Positions 59,887-64,000 of a stretch of 64,000 nucleotides of DNA are shown piece by piece. The translations under genes were made by a program, and so were the position numbers. The stretch lies in assembly GCA_963210315.1 (NCBI GenBank), contig OY723239.1, forward strand, positions 310,001-374,000, written 5' to 3'. The notes beneath the pieces are model-generated. The model worked only from the letters and a program-made list of their open reading frames with translations. It searched no databases and had not been told where the DNA came from. How positions within the stretch are numbered: position 1 is the first letter of the stretch; every line of letters begins with the position of its first letter. Source of the stretch: Rhynchopus euleeides (lineage: Eukaryota; Euglenozoa; Diplonemea; Diplonemida; Diplonemidae).

Positions 59887-60960
59887 CTAAACACCCATTT
59901 CAGCACTCTCCTGCAGTCGGACACTTCTGCCTAAGTCCTCAACACCCATTTCGGCACTCTCCTGCAGTCGCACACCTCTGCCTAAGTCCTCAACACCCAT
60001 TTCAGCACTCTCCTGCAGTCGGACACTTCTGCCTAAGTCCTCAACACCCATTTCGGCACTCTCCTGCAGTCGCACACCTCTGCCTAAGTCCTCAACACCC
60101 ATTTCAGCACTCTCCTGCAGTCGGACACTTCTGCCTAAGTCCTCAACACCCATTTCGGCACTCACCTGCAGTCGCACACCTCTGCCTAAGTCCTCAACAC
60201 CCATTTCAGCACTCTCCTGCAGTCGGACACTTCTGCCTAAGTCCTCAACACCCATTTCGGCACTCTCCTGCAGTCGCACACCTCTGCCTAAGTCCTCAAC
60301 ACCCATTTCAGCACTCTCCTGCAGTCGGACACTTCTGCCTAAGTCCTCAACACCCATTTCGGCACTCTCCTGCAGTCGCACACCTCTGCCTAAGTCCTCA
60401 ACACCCATTTCAGCACTCTCCTGCAGTCGGACACTTCTGCCTAAGTCCTCAACACCCATTTCGGCACTCACCTGCAGTCGCACACCTCTGCCTAAGTCCT
60501 CAACACCCATTTCAGCACTCTCCTGCAGTCGGACACTTCTGCCTAAGTCCTCAACACCCATTTCGGCACTCTCCTGCAGTCGCACACCTCTGCCTAAGTC
60601 CTCAACACCCATTTCAGCACTCTCCTGCAGTCGGACACTTTTGCCTAAGTCCTCAACACCCATTTCGGCACTCTCCTGCAGTCGCACACCTCTGCCTAAC
60701 TCCTCAACACCCATTTCAGCACTCTCCTGCAGTCGGACACTTCTGCCTAAGTCCTCAACACCCATTTCGGCACTCTCCTGCAGTCGCACACCTCTGCCTA
60801 AGTCCTCAACACCCATTTCAGCACTCTCCTGCAGTCGGACACTTCTGCCTAAGTCCTCAACACCCATTTCGGCACTCTCCTGCAGTCGCACACCTCTGCC
60901 TAAGTCCTCAACACCCATTTCAGCACTCTCCTGCAGTCGGACACTTCTGCCTAGGTCCTA
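59887..60960. repeat. 102-bp dimer block within the satellite
   Basis: Here nearly all units have the aagtcctcaa form and alternate strictly between cggacacttc-type and cgcacacctc-type, with ttcggcac in every second unit, giving about ten 102-bp dimers. ctcacctgca recurs at 60164 and 60470 (306 bp). Loss of the ctaaac form removes the stop from the minus-strand frame, which then stays open for 343 codons (MGVEDLGRSVRLQESAE-type repeat). This is a consequence of the variant, not a gene. Confidence 0.85.
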
Positions 60961-63900
60961 AACACCCATTTCAGCACTCTCCTGCAGTCGGACACTTCTG
61001 CCTAAGTCCTCAACACCCATTTCAGCACTCTCCTGCAGTCGGACACTTCTGCCTAGGTCCTAAACACCCATTTCAGCACTTTCCTGCAGTCGCACACCTC
61101 TGCCTAGGTCCTAAACACCCATTTCAGCACTCTCCTGCAGTCGCACACCTCTGCCTAAGTCCTCAACACCCATTGCAGCACTCTCCTGCAGTCGGACACT
61201 TCTGCCTAGGTCCTAAACACCCATTTCAGCACTCTCCTGCAGTCGCACACCTCTGCCTAGGTCCTAAACACCCATTTCAGCACTCTCCTGCAGTCGGACA
61301 CTTCTGCCTAGGTCCTAAACACCCATTTCAGCACTTTCCTGCAGTCGCACACCTCTGCCTAGGTCCTAAACACCCATTTCAGCACTCTCCTGTAGTCGCA
61401 CACCTCTGCCTAAGTCCTCAACACCCATTTCAGCACTCTCCTGCAGTCGGACACTTCTGCCTAGGTCCTAAACACCCATTTCAGCACTCTCCTGCAGTCG
61501 CACACCTCTGCCTAAGTCCTCAACACCCATTTCGGCACTCTCCTGCAGTCGCACACCTCGGCCAAAGTCCTCAACACCCATTTCAGCACTCTCCTGCAGT
61601 CGCACACCTCTGCCTAGGTCCTAAACACCCATTTCAGCACTCTCCTGCAGTCGGACACTTCTGCCTAAGTCCTCAACACCCATTTCGGCACTCTCCTGCA
61701 GTCGCACACCTCTGCCTAAGTCCTCAACACCCATTTCAGCACTCTCCTGCAGTCGGACACTTCTGCCTAGGTCCTAAACACCCATTTCAGCACTCTCCTG
61801 CAGTCGGACACTTCTGCCTAAGTCCTCAACACCCATTTCGGCACTCTCCTGCAGTCGCACACCTCTGCCTAAGTCCTCAACACCCATTTCAGCACTCTCC
61901 TGCAGTCGGACACTTCTGCCTAGGTCCTAAACACCCATTTCAGCACTCTCCTGCAGTCGGACACTTCTGCCTAAGTCCTCAACACCCATTTCGGCACTCT
62001 CCTGCAGTCGCACACCTCTGCCAAAGTCCTCAACACCCATTTCAGCACTCTCCTGCAGTCGGACACTTCTGCCTAGGTCCTAAACACCCATTTCAGCACT
62101 CTCCTGCGGTCGCAAACCTCTGCCTAAGTCCTCAACACCCATTTCAGCACTCTCCTGCAGTCGGACACTTCTGCCTAGGTCCTAAACACCCATTTCAGCA
62201 CTCTCCTGCGGTCGCAAACCTCTGCCTAAGTCCTCAACACCCATTTCAGCACTCTCCTGCAGTCGGACACCTCTGCCTAAGTCCTCAACACCCATTTCAG
62301 CACTCTCCTGCAGTCGGACACTTCTGCCTAGGTCCTAAACACCCATTTCAGCACTCTCCTGCAGTCGGACACTTCTGCCTAAGTCCTCAACACCCATTTC
62401 GGCACTCTCCTGCAGTCGGACACCTCCGCCTAAGTCCTCAACACCCATTTCAGCACTCTCCTGCAGTCGGACACTTCTGCCTAGGTCCTAAACACCCATT
62501 TCAGCACTCTCCTGCAGTCGGACACTTCTGCCTAAGTCCTCAACACCCATTTCGGCACTCTGCTGCAGTCGCACACCTCTGCCTAAGTCCTCAACACCCA
62601 TTTCAGCACTCTCCTGCAGTCGGACACTTCTGCCTAGGTCCTAAACACCCATTTCAGCACTCTCCTGCAGTCGGACACTTCTGCCTAGGTCCTAAACACC
62701 CATTTCAGCACTCTCCTGCAGTCGCACACCTCTGCCTAGGTCCTAAACACCCATTTCAGCACTCTCCTGCAGTCGCACACCTCTGCCTAGGTCCTAAACA
62801 CCCATTTCAGCACTCTCCTGCAGTCGGACACCTCTGCCTAGGTCCTAAACACCCATTTCAGCACTCTCCTGCAGTCGCACACCTCTGCCTAGGTCCTAAA
62901 CACGCATTTCAGCACTCTCCTGCAGTCGCACACCTCTGCCTAAGTCCTCAACACCCATTTCAGCACGCTCCTGCAGTCGCACACCTCTGCCTAGTTCCTA
63001 AACACCCATTTCAGCACTCTCCTGCAGTCGGACACTTCTGCCTAGGTCCTAAACACCCATTTCAGCACTCTCCTGCAGTCGCACACCTCTGCCTAGGTCC
63101 TAAACACCCATTTCAGCACTCTCCTGCAGTCGCACACCTCTGCCTAAGTCCTCAACACCCATTTCAGCACTCTCCTGCAGTCGCACACCTCTGCCTAAGT
63201 CCTCAACACCCATTTCAGCACTCTCCTGCAGTCGCACACCTCTGCCTAAGTCCTCAACACCCATTTCAGCACTCTCCTGCAGTCGGACACTTCTGCCTAG
63301 GCCCTAAACACCCATTTCAGCACTCTCCTGCAGTCGCACACCTCTGCCTAGGTCCTAAACACCCATTTCAGCACTCTCCTGCAGTCGGACACTGCTGCCT
63401 AAGTCCTAAACACCCATTTCAGCACTCTCCTGCAGTCGCACACCTCTGCCTAAGTCCTCAACACCCATTTCAGCACTCTCCTGCAGTCGGACACTTCTGC
63501 CTAGGTCCTAAACACCCATTTCAGCACTCTCCTGCAGTCGGACACTTCTGCCTAAGTCCTCAACACCCATTTCGGCACTCTCCTGCAGTCGGACACCTCT
63601 GCCTAAGTCCTCGACACCCAGTTCAGCACTCTCCTGCAGTCGGACACTTCTGCCTAGGTCCTAAACACCCATTTCAGCACTCTCCTGCAGTCGCACACCT
63701 CTGCCTAGGTCCTAAACACCCATTTCAGCACTCTCCTGCAGTCGGACACTTCTGCCTAGGTCCTAAACACCCATTTCAGCACTCTCCTGCAGTCGGACAC
63801 TTCTGCCTAAGTCCTCAACACCCATTTCGGCACTCTCCTGCAGTCGCACACCTCTGCCTAAGTCCTCAACACCCATTTCAGCACTCTCCTGCAGTCGGAC

Positions 63901-64000
63901 ACTTCTGCCTAGGTCCTAAACACCCATTTCAGCACTCTCCTGCAGTCGCACACCTCTGCCTAGGTCCTAAACACCCATTTCAGCACTCTCCTGCAGTCGG

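Larger units (their letters stand above)
36091..64000 (+). repeat. 51-bp satellite, segment 3 (about 547 units, runs off the window)
   Basis: Length 27,910 is 547 units plus 13 bases, and both ends show the same 13-base phase (ctcctgcagtcgg), so there is no net indel over nearly 28 kb. Marker variants repeat at multiples of 51. For example, ctctgctgcag at 43896 and 45018 (1,122 bp) and gcggtcgcaaacc at 43493/44615 and 44003/45125 (1,122 bp) show a 22-unit higher-order repeat. cagtactctcc recurs every 102 bp near 48480-48690. The same variants (aaagaccc, gcacgctcc) occur in segment 2, so this was one array before the insertion. Confidence 0.98.

Noticed and set aside
59071-60961. Minus- and plus-strand repeat-protein ORFs in the satellite
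   Set aside because: They exist only because 51 is divisible by 3 and some unit variants lack stops; they have no non-repeat sequence.
15865-64000. Possible CRISPR-like array of regular repeats
   Set aside because: Units are directly adjacent 51-bp tandem repeats with no unique spacers, and no cas-like gene is present.

Overview
This window looks like nuclear DNA of a microbial eukaryote, probably an alga or other protist. The evidence is a GT-AG intron in one gene, a type II membrane (Golgi-style) protein, a multi-membrane cyclase-homology protein, a ubiquitin-protease-type ORF, many low-complexity G-runs, and a very large satellite array. No bacterial operon, Shine-Dalgarno pattern, rRNA or tRNA was seen. 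The lineage cannot be fixed from the sequence alone.

Layout. 1-15.5 kb is a gene-bearing but repeat-rich flank. It holds a possible last exon (minus, 3132-3439), a small plus-strand Arg-Ser-rich ORF (4305-5069), and a two-exon minus-strand gene for a tandem DUF3431-type luminal protein (4875-7292, intron 6573-7085). It also holds a 1.15-kb inverted-repeat element (8060-9211), a minus-strand membrane protein with a degenerate class III nucleotidyl-cyclase domain (9829-11670), a diverged segmental duplication (12636-13125 / 14822-15345) and a 51-bp minisatellite (13253-13740). 15.4-15.85 kb holds two abutting 10-bp tandem arrays. From 15865 to the right edge the window is one 51-bp satellite, about 844 units and 43 kb, interrupted twice.

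Interruptions. The first (18034-19191) is a 1.16-kb GC-rich island with its own internal repeats and an A12 run. The second (32184-36090) is a minus-strand insertion flanked by a 19-bp direct repeat of satellite sequence. It has no terminal inverted repeats, a polyadenylation-type signal at its 3' end, and a reading frame that runs open into its 5' junction. The frame reads as the end of a reverse-transcriptase-like region, then a USP/C19 deubiquitinase domain, then a long coiled coil. I read it as a 5'-truncated retroelement that carries a deubiquitinase. This is the best candidate for an undescribed system here.

The satellite is remarkable for its length invariance. All three segments have lengths that fit whole 51-bp units with no net insertion or deletion. 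The units differ mainly by linked variant blocks arranged in higher-order repeats (1,326 bp, 1,122 bp and 102 bp). Because 51 is a multiple of 3, the array gives long open frames (one of 3,345 codons) that I do not regard as genes. The minisatellite at 13253-13740 has the same 51-bp period and aligns without gaps to the satellite at 29 of 51 positions, so it may be an old relative.
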